Source of the DNA: Rhodococcus sp. B7740
Lineage (GTDB): Bacteria > Actinomycetota > Actinomycetes > Mycobacteriales > Mycobacteriaceae
Assembly: GCF_000954115.1 (NCBI RefSeq)
Contig: NZ_CP010797.1
Coordinates: 1 to 64,000, forward strand
Direction of reading: 5' to 3'
Length of the DNA stretch: 64,000 nucleotides
How positions within the stretch are numbered: position 1 is the first letter of the stretch; each line of letters opens with the position of its first letter. Made by a program: the position numbers and the translations under genes. The notes under the pieces were generated by a model. That model was not told the origin of the DNA, did not search any database, and saw only the letters and a list, made by a program, of their open reading frames with translations. Below are positions 1 through 9,505 of the stretch, piece after piece.

Positions 1-573
1 CGCGCAGGTCGAGAGTGTCGAGGCCATGAAGTCCTATCGCGACGACGTCCGTGCCCGCATGGTCGTCGAGGCCGCGACCCGGATTCGTGCAAGATCATGT
101 TCATCGTCAGCCCGGTGCTCGGGGAGACCGAGCGCGAGGCGCAGGACAAGAACGAGCGGATTCTCGACGGGTTCCGCAACAACATCGAGATCAACCTCGC
201 CTCGATGTCCTATGCCAGTGGCATCGACTTCTCGAAGTTCGATCTCGACGCCCCGATGCCGACCGTCGAGACCAATGCCGGCAGAGCATCGATGGAGTTG
301 ATCGTGCCAACGCCACCGGAATGACGCTGCGCGAAGCGGCGAGCTCGGACATCAGGAAGTCCGTCCAGCTGATCGGTACGGCCGACGCTGTGGCCGAGCA
401 GATGGGCGACATCGCCGCCGAGGTCGGCGGCGACGGGTTCCTCATCTCGCGAACGTGAACCGGCGGTACATCAGCGAGATCACGACGGGCTGGCACCCGA
501 GCTGCGCAAGCGCGGACTGATCCGTGACGGATACGCGCACAGTCTCTTCCGTGACAACCTGATGGACTTCTGA
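1..573 (+). pseudogene. LLM-class flavin-dependent monooxygenase, 3' part, frameshifted
   Basis: This is the C-terminal part of a DszA/NtaA-type FMNH2-dependent monooxygenase, cut by the left window edge. Three reading frames carry consecutive pieces that match the three intact paralogues downstream. One has the segment MKSYRDDVRARM, the next MFIVSPVLGETEREAQ through FDLDAPMPTVE, and the third TADAVAEQMGDIAAEVGGDG. The end resembles the family C-terminus (RDNLMDF, stop at 571-573). The frame changes near 75, near 290 and near 450, each consistent with a one- or two-base indel. The enzyme family oxidises organic substrates with FMNH2 supplied by a separate flavin reductase, and none is encoded here. 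The breaks could be sequencing errors at a contig end or genuine decay. The family assignment is strong and the functional status unknown. Confidence 0.7.
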
Positions 574-596
574 TCGCCACTGCGAGGGTCGATCCG

Positions 597-2064
597 GTGA
601 CGGAGGTGCGGCCCGACTCCTATCCCTGGCGCGTGCTGTCCGTCACCGCTCGGGATGAGCCTGACGTTCGTATCGGTCTCGATGCTCCCCGTCGCGCTAC
701 CGGACATGAGCGCGGACTCGGTGCGTCTGCAGCCAGACGACATATCTATCTGCACCACAGCGGTGTTGATCCTGGTGCTCGGCAAGCTCGCAGACATCGT
801 GGGCCGACGCCCGGTCTACCTCGCCGGACTGGCATGCCTGACCGTCAGTGCCGCGGTCATCGCGCTGGCGAGCGATCCGAACGTCATCGGACTTCGCATC
901 GTCCAGGGCATCGGTGCAGCAGCGGTGATCACCAACACGACGGCGTTGCTCGTCGAGGCGTTCGAGCCGCAGAAGCTCTCGATCGGCATCGGCTGGAACA
1001 TCACGATCATGTCGCTCGCCGTTTCGATCGGACCGTTGCTCGGCGGTGTGTTGACCGAGACCGTCGGATGCAGGGGGTGTTCGGCGTCCTGGTACCTCTG
1101 GCATCGTGGGGACGGTATGGGCCGCGATCACATTGCGTCGTAGCCCCCGTAAGGCCCGTAACACATCGTTCGATCTCGCCGGTGCCGCCGGCTCGATGGT
1201 CATCCTCGGGGACTGGTCTACGGGGTGAACCGCGGTGGCAGTTCGGGTTTCGGCTCGTGGAACGCAGTGCTGCCGCTCGTGGCCGTGATCGTCGTGCTGC
1301 CGTTCTGGTGGTGGGAGAAGCGCGCAGCAGACCCGATCGTGGATCCGACGTTGCTGATCGATCGCTTCCGGGCAGCGCATACACCGCCTCCTTTCTGGTC
1401 ACCATGGCCGAAGGCGCTGTCGCGGTGACGATGTCGCTCTACCTGCAGAGCGTCGAAGGGGCGAGTCCCGTCCATGCAGGCCTGCAGATCACTGCACTCG
1501 CGGTCGGAACGACGGTGATGTCGCCGATCGCCGGTGCCCTCACCACTCGCGTCTCGACGCGGACCCTGACCACGGTGTCCACGCTCGGTACCGCCGCCGT
1601 TCTGACAATGCTCGGGTTGCACATCGCGGGCCCGGCACAGTCCGTGCCGATCGTGGTGATCCTGTTTCTGCTCGGCTCTCCGGTGGCATCTTCAAGACGG
1701 CCAACGCGTCGGGATCAACGTGGGTGTGCCCGCCGACCGATCGGGCATGGCCAACGGTCTTCGCGTGTCTCTGGACAACACGGCGGTGACTCTCAGCACC
1801 GCGCTCGCGCTGGTCCTGGCTGTCTCTGCAATTCCGCCTGCTCTGCGCGAGGTGGTGTATTCCGGTGACGCACGGATGTCCACGGAGATCGAACTCGGAG
1901 CGCTGACATCGGGATTCGTCCTGGCCGTCGCAGTGATGGCCGTCGCCGCACTGCTCGCCGCTGTGGCATCGGTGTGGCGTGGAGTGCACCCACACGAACC
2001 CGCCGAGCTGACTCGGCTGAACACAAGTACCGGACCCGTATCGAGAACAAGGAGCACGGCATGA
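597..2064 (+). pseudogene. MFS multidrug-type transporter (DHA2-like), multiply frameshifted
   Basis: This reads as a major facilitator superfamily permease of the EmrB/QacA type, an inner-membrane exporter or importer driven by the proton gradient. The likely GTG start is at 597, 23 bases after the preceding stop. The MFS loop 2-3 motif appears as GKLADIVGRRPV, and the conserved motif C region reads SIGPLLGGVLTE. Further transmembrane-rich pieces follow: LPLVAVIVVLPFWWW, then TASFLVTMAEGAVAVTMSLY, and a final piece ending at 2064. The pieces lie in two alternating frames with breaks near 650, 720-750, 1070-1220, 1375 and 1690. It overlaps the start of the next monooxygenase gene. Substrate is unknown. 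The density of indels matches the rest of the first 5 kb, so sequence error is as likely as true inactivation. Confidence 0.65.
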
Positions 2065-3354
2065 CCCAAATTTCATTCTGGGATGCGTTCACCAACTTCT
2101 CCAAACCCGCCGTGGAACACGACGTGGGCCGGCGACGAAGGACGGACATGGGCCAACGGAGAACTGCACGTGGATTTCGCGCGGTCTCTCGAGCGGGCCT
2201 GCTTCGACTACATCATGCTCGAGGATTCCTCGATGGTCTCCGATGCGTACGAGCAGACGTCCAGGGTCGATCTCAAGTACGGCCTGTATGCGCCCAAGCA
2301 CGATCCGGTCACCCTGGTGCCGATGCTGACCGCAGCCACCGAGCACATCGGCGTCATCGCTACCTGCTCCACGTCGTTCTATCCGCCGTGGTTGCTCGCT
2401 CGACGGTTCTCCACGCTCGATCATCTCAGTGGAGGTCGCGTCGGCTGGAACGTCGTGACGTCGAGCGAGGATCGCGCTGCGCAGAACTACGGAATGGACA
2501 AGCTGGCCGAGCACGACCAAAGGTACGAGCGCGCCGACGAATTCGTCGATCTGGTCAAGCAGCTGTGGGCATCGTGGGAGGACGATGCCATGGTGCTCGA
2601 TCGAGAGAGCGGTACCTACGTCGACCACACCAAGGTGCACGTGACGAACTTCCGAGGCAAGTACCACGCGTCTCGCGGGCCGCTCAATCTTCCTCGATCG
2701 CCGCAGGGCGAGCCGGTGATCTGCCAGGCAGGCGGGTCACCGCGCGGACGCGAGTTCGCCGCTCGCAACGCCGAAACGATCCTCAGCGCAGCCAAGGACC
2801 CGGCCGCGATGAAAGCCTTCCGCGACGACATCAGGATGCGGATGGAGAAGGCCGGTCGTGACCCGGACAGCTGCAAGATCATGTTCATCACGCAACCGGT
2901 GCTGGCGGATACCGAGGCGGACGCTCGCGCGAAGGTGGATCGCATGGCAGCCGATGTCGACTCACGCATCGAGTCCGCGCTCGGCCACATCTCTGCGCTC
3001 ACCGAAATCGATCTCTCCACATATCAACTCGACGAGGAGTTCCCCGAACTGTCCACCAACGGACACCGCACCACGCTCGGTGACTTCCTCTCGTACGGCA
3101 ACACGCCGCGTTCGGCGGCATTGGGGTGGTCGATGAAGAACGTGCACTACGTCGGTACGCCGGACTCCGTTGCCGAGCAGATGGGCGAGACGATGGACTT
3201 CGTCGGGGGCGACGGATTTCTCATCACCGGCAGTATCGGTCGCCGGTACGTCGGGGAGATCACCGAAGGCCTCGTCCCAGCGCTGCAGCGCCGCGGACTG
3301 GTGCGTACCGAATACGAACACGAGATGTTCCGTGAGAATCTCATGTCGTTCTGA
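2061..3354 (+). CDS. LLM-class flavin-dependent monooxygenase (DszA/NtaA family), one N-terminal frameshift
   Basis: This is a roughly 430-residue bacterial-luciferase-like monooxygenase of the DszA/NtaA/SnaA type, expected to use FMNH2 and O2. An ATG at 2061 gives MTQISFWDAFTNFS. The family sequence then continues in another frame (NPPWNTTWAGDEGRTWANG) from about 2105, so one extra base in the AAA run at 2103-2105 would explain the break. From there the reading frame is open to 3354. Family landmarks are FDYIMLEDSSMVSD, the segment GGRVGWNVVTSSEDRAAQN, the GEPVICQAGGSPRG loop, and the C-terminal GTPDSVAEQM...GGDGFL. It overlaps the next gene by one base (TGATG), so the two are translationally coupled. 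If the frameshift is real, an alternative start inside the frame at 2083 would lose the first seven or so residues. Substrate unknown. Confidence 0.8.
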
Positions 3355-4638
3355 TGCGGTTGCTGCGCAGAGACTCCGTGGTTCCCGGACCGGTCTACGC
3401 GTTGGCGTTCGTCAACGTGTGTATCGGACTCGGATACGGCGTCGTGGCCCCGGTCATCCCGGTGTTCGCACGAGACTTCGGAGTCTCCGATCTCGCGGCG
3501 TCGTCGGTGGTGAGCATCTATGCGTTCACCCGGGTGCTGTCCTCCTTCGGTGCCTCACGGTTGCTCGTGCGATTCGACGAGCGGTCGGTGCTCACCGCAG
3601 GCCTGCTGCTGGCTGCAATGTCCTCGCTCGCTGCAGCATTCGCGCCGACATTTCTGTTGCTGCTGATCCTGCGGGCCGTGGGCGGAGTCGGCACGGCGAT
3701 GTTCACCGTGGCCGGTCAACAACTGCTGTTCCGCTACAGCACCCCGACACCGGAGGAAGAACCGCGTCCGTCTTTCAATCGGGATTCCTGATCGGCGGCG
3801 TCCTGGGGCCGGTGATCGGCGGTGCCGTCGCATTGCTGTCGCTCCGCGCGCCGTTCCTGACGCACGCGGTGACGTTGATCGTCGGTGTCGCCGTCGTCTG
3901 GTTCGCCTTCCGGTCGAGCGACAAGAAGGACGCCGCGAACGGCGTCGTGCACGATCTGTCGACGCGACCGGAGATCATGACGCTACGAAGCGCCATGCGA
4001 CACCGAGGCTTTCGTGCGTCGATCGCGTCGAACTTCGCCAACGGCTGGGTCGGGAACGGTGTGCGTTTCACACTGGTTCCACTGTTCGTCGCCACTGTGA
4101 TCGGCGGCAGCCCGTTCGTGTCCGGCCTCGTACTCGTGGTCGGGGCCGTAGTACAGATCGTCGTCGTCAAACCTGCGGGCAAGCTTGTCGACAGCTGGGG
4201 CAGGCGACCCATGCTGGCATTCGGGTCGGCGGCGATCCTGCTCGGAATCTGCGCTCTCGCCGCCTTTCCGACGCTGCCGGTCCTGATAGCGACGATGGTG
4301 CTCTGGGGAGTGGGCGGTACGTGCGCCATGGTCGCCAGCGCAGCGACGGTCGGCGACGTTCTCGAGGGCAAAGGTGGCAGTCCTGTCGCCGTCTATCAGG
4401 TCACCTTCGACGTCGGCACCATGCTCGGCCCGCTCGTTGCCGGAGCCGTTGCAGCACAGGTGTCGTACTCGCTCGCCTTCACTGCGAGCATCCCGGTCGC
4501 CGCGCTGGCACTGCTGCTGGCTCTGCGACCGTGGCGCACCACCGCGATCTCGACGCCCGAAACGAAAGTGGTCGTCAACGAGGAATCTGCGGTGCCTGCA
4601 CCCACCATTCGCAATCACTCCATGGGAAAAGAGGATCG
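3354..4638 (+). CDS. MFS transporter (drug/sugar exporter type), one frameshift
   Basis: This is a 12-helix-type MFS permease. The N-terminal half starts at ATG 3354, overlapping the preceding stop, and reads MRLLRRDSVVPGPVYALAFV with the landmarks GLGYGVVAPVIPVFARDFGV and LLILRAVGGVGTAMFTVAGQQ. The frame then changes near 3755, after which VFQSGFLIGGVLGPVIGGAV (motif C type) and further hydrophobic segments continue to about 4600. The repeat of the loop motif appears as GKLVDSWGRRPMLAFGSA. No clean stop precedes the next ATG at 4639, and the current frame runs on to 4792, so a second indel near the 3' end is likely. The gene sits between monooxygenase paralogues and probably moves their substrate or product. 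The direction of transport cannot be told. Confidence 0.7.
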
Positions 4639-5951
4639 ATGTCACAACCGTTCACACTCGGGTGGTTCACCAACTACCTCGTACCGGACTGGACCGGCCC
4701 CTTCGCCGGCACCGGCGGAACAGACTGGGCCGACGGCTCTTTCGCTGTCGACATCGTGCGCAGGTTCGAACGAGCGGGAATCGACTTCGTGATGTTGGAG
4801 GATTCCACCGCGCTGACCGACATCTACGGCGGCACTTTCGAATCCGAACTCAAGTGGACGCCGCGTGCCCCAAGCACGATCCGATGGCGCTGGCCTCGCG
4901 CCTGGCGTACGAGACCGACAGGATCGGGATCGTCGTCACCGCGTCCACCAGCTTCTACCCGCCATTCCTGCTCACCCGGTTGCTGTCGACACTCGACCAC
5001 CTCAGTCGAGGCCGAATCGGCTGGAACATCGTCACCTCCACGGGTGATCGGGCAGCGCAGAACTTCGGCCGGGACACCTTGCCCACTCACGACGCGCGCT
5101 ACGAGATCGCAGAGGAATTCGTCGACGTCGCGAACAAGCTGTGGGCGTCCTGGGACGCCGATGCCGCGTCGCCGATCGTGCCGAACCTCGAGTCCTATGT
5201 GGACCACACCAAGGTCAGGACCATCGACCACGACGGCGAGCACTTCTCCGTCCGGGGACCGCTCAACACCCTGCCCAGTCCACAGGGCAAGCCGGTGCTG
5301 TGCCAGGCCGGCGCGTCGAAGTCCGGTATCGATCTCGCCGCCAGGGTGTCGGATCTGGTGGTCGCTGCGCCCAAGGGGCGTGACGCGATGCGTGAGTACC
5401 GAAAGACGGTGCGGGCCCGCGCAACGGAGTTCGGGCGCGACCCGGACGCCGTCAAGGTCTTGTACATGGTGACCCCGATCCTGGGGGAGACCGAGGACGA
5501 CGCGCGGCGCAAGGCCGAGCGCTACTACGAGGCGACCGATGCGGCCATCGCGCGACGGCTGATCATGTTGTCCGGTGACATCGACTTCTCGTTGCTCGAC
5601 GTGGACAAGCCGATTCCGGACGACCTACGTACCGAGGGCAGTACCAGCATTCTCGACAACCTACGTAAATGGGCCAACGGCCGGTCCATTCGCGAGACCG
5701 TGGCCACCGAACGCACGGAGTCGCTCCGGCTCGTCGGGACGCCGCAGACAGTGGCCGACGAAATGGAGAGTGTCATGGACGACGTGGGTGGGGACGGATT
5801 CCTGTTCTTCGGGGGCGGCGGTGGCGTGCTGAACCGCCGATACGTCGACGATGTCTGTGACGGGCTGATGCCCGAGCTCTCTCGTCGCGGTGTGGCAGGC
5901 ACCGGATACCGGGGCAGCAACTTCCGCGAGCATCTGGCAGGTGCGCGATGA
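4639..5951 (+). CDS. LLM-class flavin-dependent monooxygenase, one frameshift
   Basis: This is the third paralogue of the monooxygenase set, about 437 residues. ATG 4639 follows GAAAAGAGGATCG, an acceptable ribosome site. The N-terminus reads MSQPFTLGWFTNYLVPDWTG, and the landmark FVMLEDSTALTDIYGG follows. At about 4862, in a run of four C, the frame shifts by one base. The other frame continues with PKHDPMALASRLAYETDRIG and runs open to 5951. One missing C would restore the gene. Conserved later segments are GRIGWNIVTSTGDRAAQNFG, GKPVLCQAGASKSG and VGGDGFLFF. The stop overlaps the next ATG (ATGA). It is more diverged than the paralogues on either side, so substrate specificity may differ. 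Confidence 0.8.
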
Positions 5952-7276
5952 GCGCACCTCGGATTCACCTGGCCTGGTTCACCAGCTTTCGGCCACCGGT
6001 GTGGAGCTCGCACTGGACCGGGTCGGACGCCGATACCTGGGCAGACGGACGGTTCCACGTCGAGATGGCCCGCGCACTGGAACGGGCGGGCTTCGACTAT
6101 CTGATGCTCGAGGATTCGGCAATGGTGTCCGACAGCTACGGCGGCACGACCGAATTCGATCTTGCGAAGGCGCAGTACGCCCCGAAACACGATCCGGTGG
6201 CACTGGTTCCGATGTTGGCCGCTGCCACGTCGCGGCTCGGGATCGTGGCCACGATGTCCACCAGTTTCTATCCGCCGTACCTGCTGGCGCGTACGGTCTC
6301 CACTCTGGACCACATGTCGCACGGGCGGGTCGGGTGGAACGTGGTGACCTCCAGTGAGGACCGCGCGGCCCAGAACTTCGGGATGGCAGCGCTGCCGCCG
6401 CACGACGAACGATACGAGCGCGCAGAGGAATTCGTCGAGGCAGTCGATGCGCTCTGGGGTTCCTGGGATGCCGACGCAGTGGTGATGGACCGAACGACCA
6501 ACACCTACGCCGACCACACCAAGGTGCACGACGCCAATTACGTCGGCAAGTATCACCGCACTCGTGGTCCGCTGAACACGCTGCCGATGCCCCAGGGCAG
6601 GCCGGTGATCTGCCAGGCAGGCGGGTCCCCTCGGGGACGGATGTTCGCTGCTCGCAACGCGGACACGATCATCTGCCAAGCCCAGGGCATCGCGGCGATG
6701 AAGGCCTTCCGCGACGATGTCCGATCCAAAGCTTCCGACGCAGGACGTGATCCGAACTCGATCAAGATCCTGTACATCGTGGCCCCGGTGCTCGGCGACA
6801 CGGATCAGGAGGCGCGGGAACTCGATGCACGCTCTCGAGAAGCCACCGACGGCCGCGTCCATGCGGCGCTCGCGCACATCTCTGCGGTGACGGGTAACGA
6901 CCTGTCGACCCTCGACATGGATGCACCACCGCCGGAGCTGTCCACCAACGGTCACCGGACCACGCTGGCGGACTTCCTCGCGGGTTCGGGCAGTAGCAAG
7001 TTCAACGACGACGGCACTCCCAAGACGCTGCGCCAGCTGGCTGCGACATGGTCGATCACGTCGGTGCCGCTGGTGGGAACGCCCGATACCGTTGCCGAAC
7101 AGATGGAGGAGGTCATCGACGCTGTCGGCGGAGACGGCTTCCTGATCACCGGAAAATTGGGGCGTCGGTACTACACCGAGGTCACGGATGGTCTGGTGCC
7201 TGCACTGCGTCGGCGCGGGTTGGTACGAGAAACCTATGCGCACAACCAGTTCCGCGATAATCTCTTGGACTTCTGA
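5948..7276 (+). CDS. LLM-class flavin-dependent monooxygenase (DszA/NtaA family)
   Basis: This is an intact 442-residue member of the luciferase-like, FMNH2-dependent monooxygenase family and the best-preserved of the four tandem copies. The N-terminus IHLAWFTSFRPPVW is the typical first strand. GFDYLMLEDSAMVSDSYGG, GRVGWNVVTSSEDRAAQNFG and RPVICQAGGSPRGRMFAAR are the FMN- and substrate-side segments shared with nitrilotriacetate and dibenzothiophene-sulfone monooxygenases. It ends with RRGLVRETYAHNQFRDNLLDF. The start overlaps the preceding stop by four bases. It is the last gene of the operon, closed by a hairpin terminator 13 bases downstream. A partner flavin reductase (NtaB or DszD type) is absent from the window, so the reductant must come from elsewhere. 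The substrate cannot be assigned from sequence. Confidence 0.9.
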   Translation: MSAPRIHLAWFTSFRPPVWSSHWTGSDADTWADGRFHVEMARALERAGFDYLMLEDSAMVSDSYGGTTEFDLAKAQYAPKHDPVALVPMLAAATSRLGIVATMSTSFYPPYLLARTVSTLDHMSHGRVGWNVVTSSEDRAAQNFGMAALPPHDERYERAEEFVEAVDALWGSWDADAVVMDRTTNTYADHTKVHDANYVGKYHRTRGPLNTLPMPQGRPVICQAGGSPRGRMFAARNADTIICQAQGIAAMKAFRDDVRSKASDAGRDPNSIKILYIVAPVLGDTDQEARELDARSREATDGRVHAALAHISAVTGNDLSTLDMDAPPPELSTNGHRTTLADFLAGSGSSKFNDDGTPKTLRQLAATWSITSVPLVGTPDTVAEQMEEVIDAVGGDGFLITGKLGRRYYTEVTDGLVPALRRRGLVRETYAHNQFRDNLLDF

Positions 7277-7289
7277 CATCCCCTCCGAA

Positions 7290-7323
7290 GAAAGGGGTCG
7301 GTGTTCGCACCGACCCCCTTCTT
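7290..7323. terminator. Bidirectional hairpin terminator between convergent genes
   Basis: A 10-base-pair GC-rich stem (arms at 7294-7303 and 7308-7317) closes on a TTCG tetraloop at 7304-7307. An A-rich 5' flank and CTTCTTC 3' flank allow function on both strands. It lies between the stop of the monooxygenase operon (7276) and the stop of the minus-strand GntR gene, which it touches. UUCG loops are unusually stable, so this is a confident intrinsic terminator. Confidence 0.85.
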
Positions 7324-8174
7324 CAGTTCAGCGTGGTGGTGCCGGCGGTGACGGTCGATCCGATGATCGCTACTCGGTCTGCTCGGAAGTGAGTGAAGCT
7401 GAGCTCGGACGGCCGGCCGTCGGTATCTCGAGTGATCAACTCGCGCAACAGTACCGGTGATCCCACCTGCATTTCGAGCAGCTCGGCTGCTCGTTCCTGA
7501 CACGAGATGGCTTCCACGACGGAACTACTGCCACCGTAGGTGGTGCCGAAGATTCGGTGATGGGCAACTGCGATCGGCGGGAACTCCGAGTGGTTGCTCT
7601 CGATGCGCTCGGTGAATTCGTCGATGTCGAAGTCCGTGATGCAGTAGCCGACCCGCAGATAGAGCGGCTTCCCGTTCATCCGGCCGATCTGCTCGAGCAG
7701 GATCACCGATTCCACGTCGGCACCGATGAACTCCTGAATCACCCCAGGTGCAGTGATGCGCCTGCATTCGAGGGTCTCCACCGTCAGCCGGCCCTCGTCC
7801 GGCATCCCGGCCCACGCCCTCGGACCCACTTCGCCGTCGCGGACGGCCACGATGTCGTGGGCGATCGACGTTCCTGCTCGACGCGCCCGCAGGACGACGC
7901 CGTCATCGGCGAGCATCTGAAGAGCCTTACGCACAGCGTTTCTCGTCGCGCCCAATGTCTCGATGAGATGCTGTTCGGAGAGAACCTCGTCGTGGGGCAT
8001 CGTGCCTCGCCGGATTCCCGAGCGAATCAGCTCGTACACACGGCGGGGCGAGGTCACGAATTTTTCGCCGCGGTTCGACTGCGCACGAATGTATCTGGTT
8101 CGTTGTTCATCTGCTCGTCTGCGCAGATGGGCTGCAACAGAGCCGGATTCGTCGTCGAAGAAGGGGCGGGTCAT
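7323..8174 (-). CDS. GntR-family transcriptional regulator with UTRA ligand domain
   Basis: This is a 283-residue repressor-type regulator of the HutC/FarR branch. The winged-helix DNA-binding domain spans about residues 40-105 (RRVYELIRSGIRRGTMPHDE, then TLGATRNAVRKALQMLADDG). A UTRA effector-binding domain fills the C-terminal half (LLEQIGRMNGKPLYLRVGY...). The ATG at 8174 is preferred because GGAAGG lies nine bases upstream. A GTG 39 bases earlier would add 13 residues but has no ribosome site. It is convergent with the monooxygenase operon and divergent from the orphan ABC ATPase gene, so either may be its target. Ligand unknown. Confidence 0.88.
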   Translation of the reverse strand: MTRPFFDDESGSVAAHLRRRADEQRTRYIRAQSNRGEKFVTSPRRVYELIRSGIRRGTMPHDEVLSEQHLIETLGATRNAVRKALQMLADDGVVLRARRAGTSIAHDIVAVRDGEVGPRAWAGMPDEGRLTVETLECRRITAPGVIQEFIGADVESVILLEQIGRMNGKPLYLRVGYCITDFDIDEFTERIESNHSEFPPIAVAHHRIFGTTYGGSSSVVEAISCQERAAELLEMQVGSPVLLRELITRDTDGRPSELSFTHFRADRVAIIGSTVTAGTTTLN

Positions 8175-8397
8175 TCGTCTGGGCCTTCCGATGATGCGCA
8201 CATGGGAGTGCACAAGAAAGTGAGAAGGGTGGCCGCCACGTCGAGATCACCTGTACCGACATCGAGTCTATCGGAGATCGGGTCATGGACCCCGGTGTAG
8301 GTTGCGGCCTTTATGTCGGAGTTGCGGGAAGAACTGCTGGTCGGAGCCGCGCGTTGGTGAACGAATCGTGCGTAATGCGCTGTTTACCGTTTTCGTG

Positions 8398-8417
8398 GCC
8401 GCGGGAAACACCGCGGC
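8398..8417. promoter_or_regulatory. GC-rich inverted repeat upstream of the ABC ATPase gene
   Basis: There is a perfect 7-base stem GCCGCGG/CCGCGGC around the loop GAAACA, 51 bases before the ATPase start at 8468. It could be an operator for the adjacent GntR regulator or a leader hairpin. The rest of the 8175-8467 gap holds no gene that I can support. Confidence 0.35.
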
Positions 8418-8467
8418 GCAACCATGGGAGGCGTCCATATTCGACGGAGTCTCGGTGGGAGACAAAC

Positions 8468-9388
8468 ATGACGACAACTGCAGAGCCCGAGGCTCTTTCG
8501 CTTTCGATCCGCCCTAGCGATGCGCATACGGATTCGGGGGCCGCAGATCACACGTCGGTGCTCGATGTCGAGAATCTCAGTGTGACGTACGGCTCGGGAG
8601 ACAGTGCAGTAGTGGCGGTGAAGGATGTCTCGTTCGCTATCGCGCCCGGTCAGCGAGTTGCTCTGGTGGGTGAATCGGGTTCGGGGAAGTCGACCTTGGC
8701 CATGACGATCGCGGGATTGCTCGACGTATCGGCGGGCGCAACAGTCGAATCGACGCGTCTCGAATTCGAGGGTAGCCCGGCCCGGCCGGAGACCGGTCGC
8801 AGCGTGCCACGGCGCACCGACGGAATTGCGATGGTGTTTCAGGACGCCATGACGGCACTCGATCCGGTGTGGACCATCGGGGGCCAGTTCAAGCACGTGC
8901 TCGCGGGAGCGGGAATCAAGGGCAGGCGTGAGCGTGCGGATACGACCGCGTACTGGCTGAACAAGGTCGGGCTCTCCGACACGAAGCGGGTGATGCGGAG
9001 TCGGCCGTACGAGTTGTCCGGCGGAATGCGGCAACGGGTGATGACGGCTCTGGCGTTGTGCGGGTCTCCGCGACTGCTGATTGCCGACGAGCCGACCAGC
9101 GCGCTCGATGCATCTCTTGCTCGCGGAACGATGGAGCTGCTGCAGAACCTGACCCAGGAGCAGGGGACTGCGCTGCTCATCGTCAGTCACGACATCAAGC
9201 TGTGCCTCGAGTTCTCCGACACGATGCTGGTTATGTACCGGGGTGAGTTGGTGGAGCAGAAGGCGTCCGCGGAGATCGTCGCAACCGCGACGCATCCGTA
9301 CACCAAGGGGCTGCTGGGTTGCGTGCCCACGCTCGCGAATCGCTCGGCGTCGAGACTTCCCGTGCTCCGGGATTTCATGCCGGCCTGA
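8468..9388 (+). CDS. Oligopeptide/dipeptide-type ABC transporter ATP-binding protein (orphan)
   Basis: This is a 306-residue cytoplasmic ATPase of the DppD/OppD type. Walker A is GESGSGKST, the Q-loop is MVFQDAMTALDPVW, the signature is LSGGMRQRV, Walker B is LLIADEPTSALDA, and the switch histidine is in IVSHD. The C-terminal extension HPYTKGLLGCVP is the oligopeptide-binding-ATPase tail. ATG 8468 is chosen over an upstream in-frame ATG at 8285 because GGTGGGAG precedes it and the ABC fold starts soon after. No permease, binding protein or second ATPase lies beside it, which is odd because these importers need two permeases and usually two ATPases. It may serve a transporter encoded elsewhere or be a leftover. 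Confidence 0.88.
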   Translation: MTTTAEPEALSLSIRPSDAHTDSGAADHTSVLDVENLSVTYGSGDSAVVAVKDVSFAIAPGQRVALVGESGSGKSTLAMTIAGLLDVSAGATVESTRLEFEGSPARPETGRSVPRRTDGIAMVFQDAMTALDPVWTIGGQFKHVLAGAGIKGRRERADTTAYWLNKVGLSDTKRVMRSRPYELSGGMRQRVMTALALCGSPRLLIADEPTSALDASLARGTMELLQNLTQEQGTALLIVSHDIKLCLEFSDTMLVMYRGELVEQKASAEIVATATHPYTKGLLGCVPTLANRSASRLPVLRDFMPA

Positions 9389-9505
9389 TCCTGTCGGGTC
9401 AGTTCCAGGTCGCCCGCTGCTCGACAGCACAAATCCGTGCAATTCCGATTCTGCAGGAGCTGTCTCCCCACGGAGCGGCGAGCGCCACCGGGATTTGCGT
9501 GGTCT

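Noticed and set aside
5525..7279. 584-codon open frame on the minus strand
   Set aside because: It lies antisense to two well-supported monooxygenase genes, its sequence is Arg/His-rich without family motifs, and it arises from high-GC codon bias.
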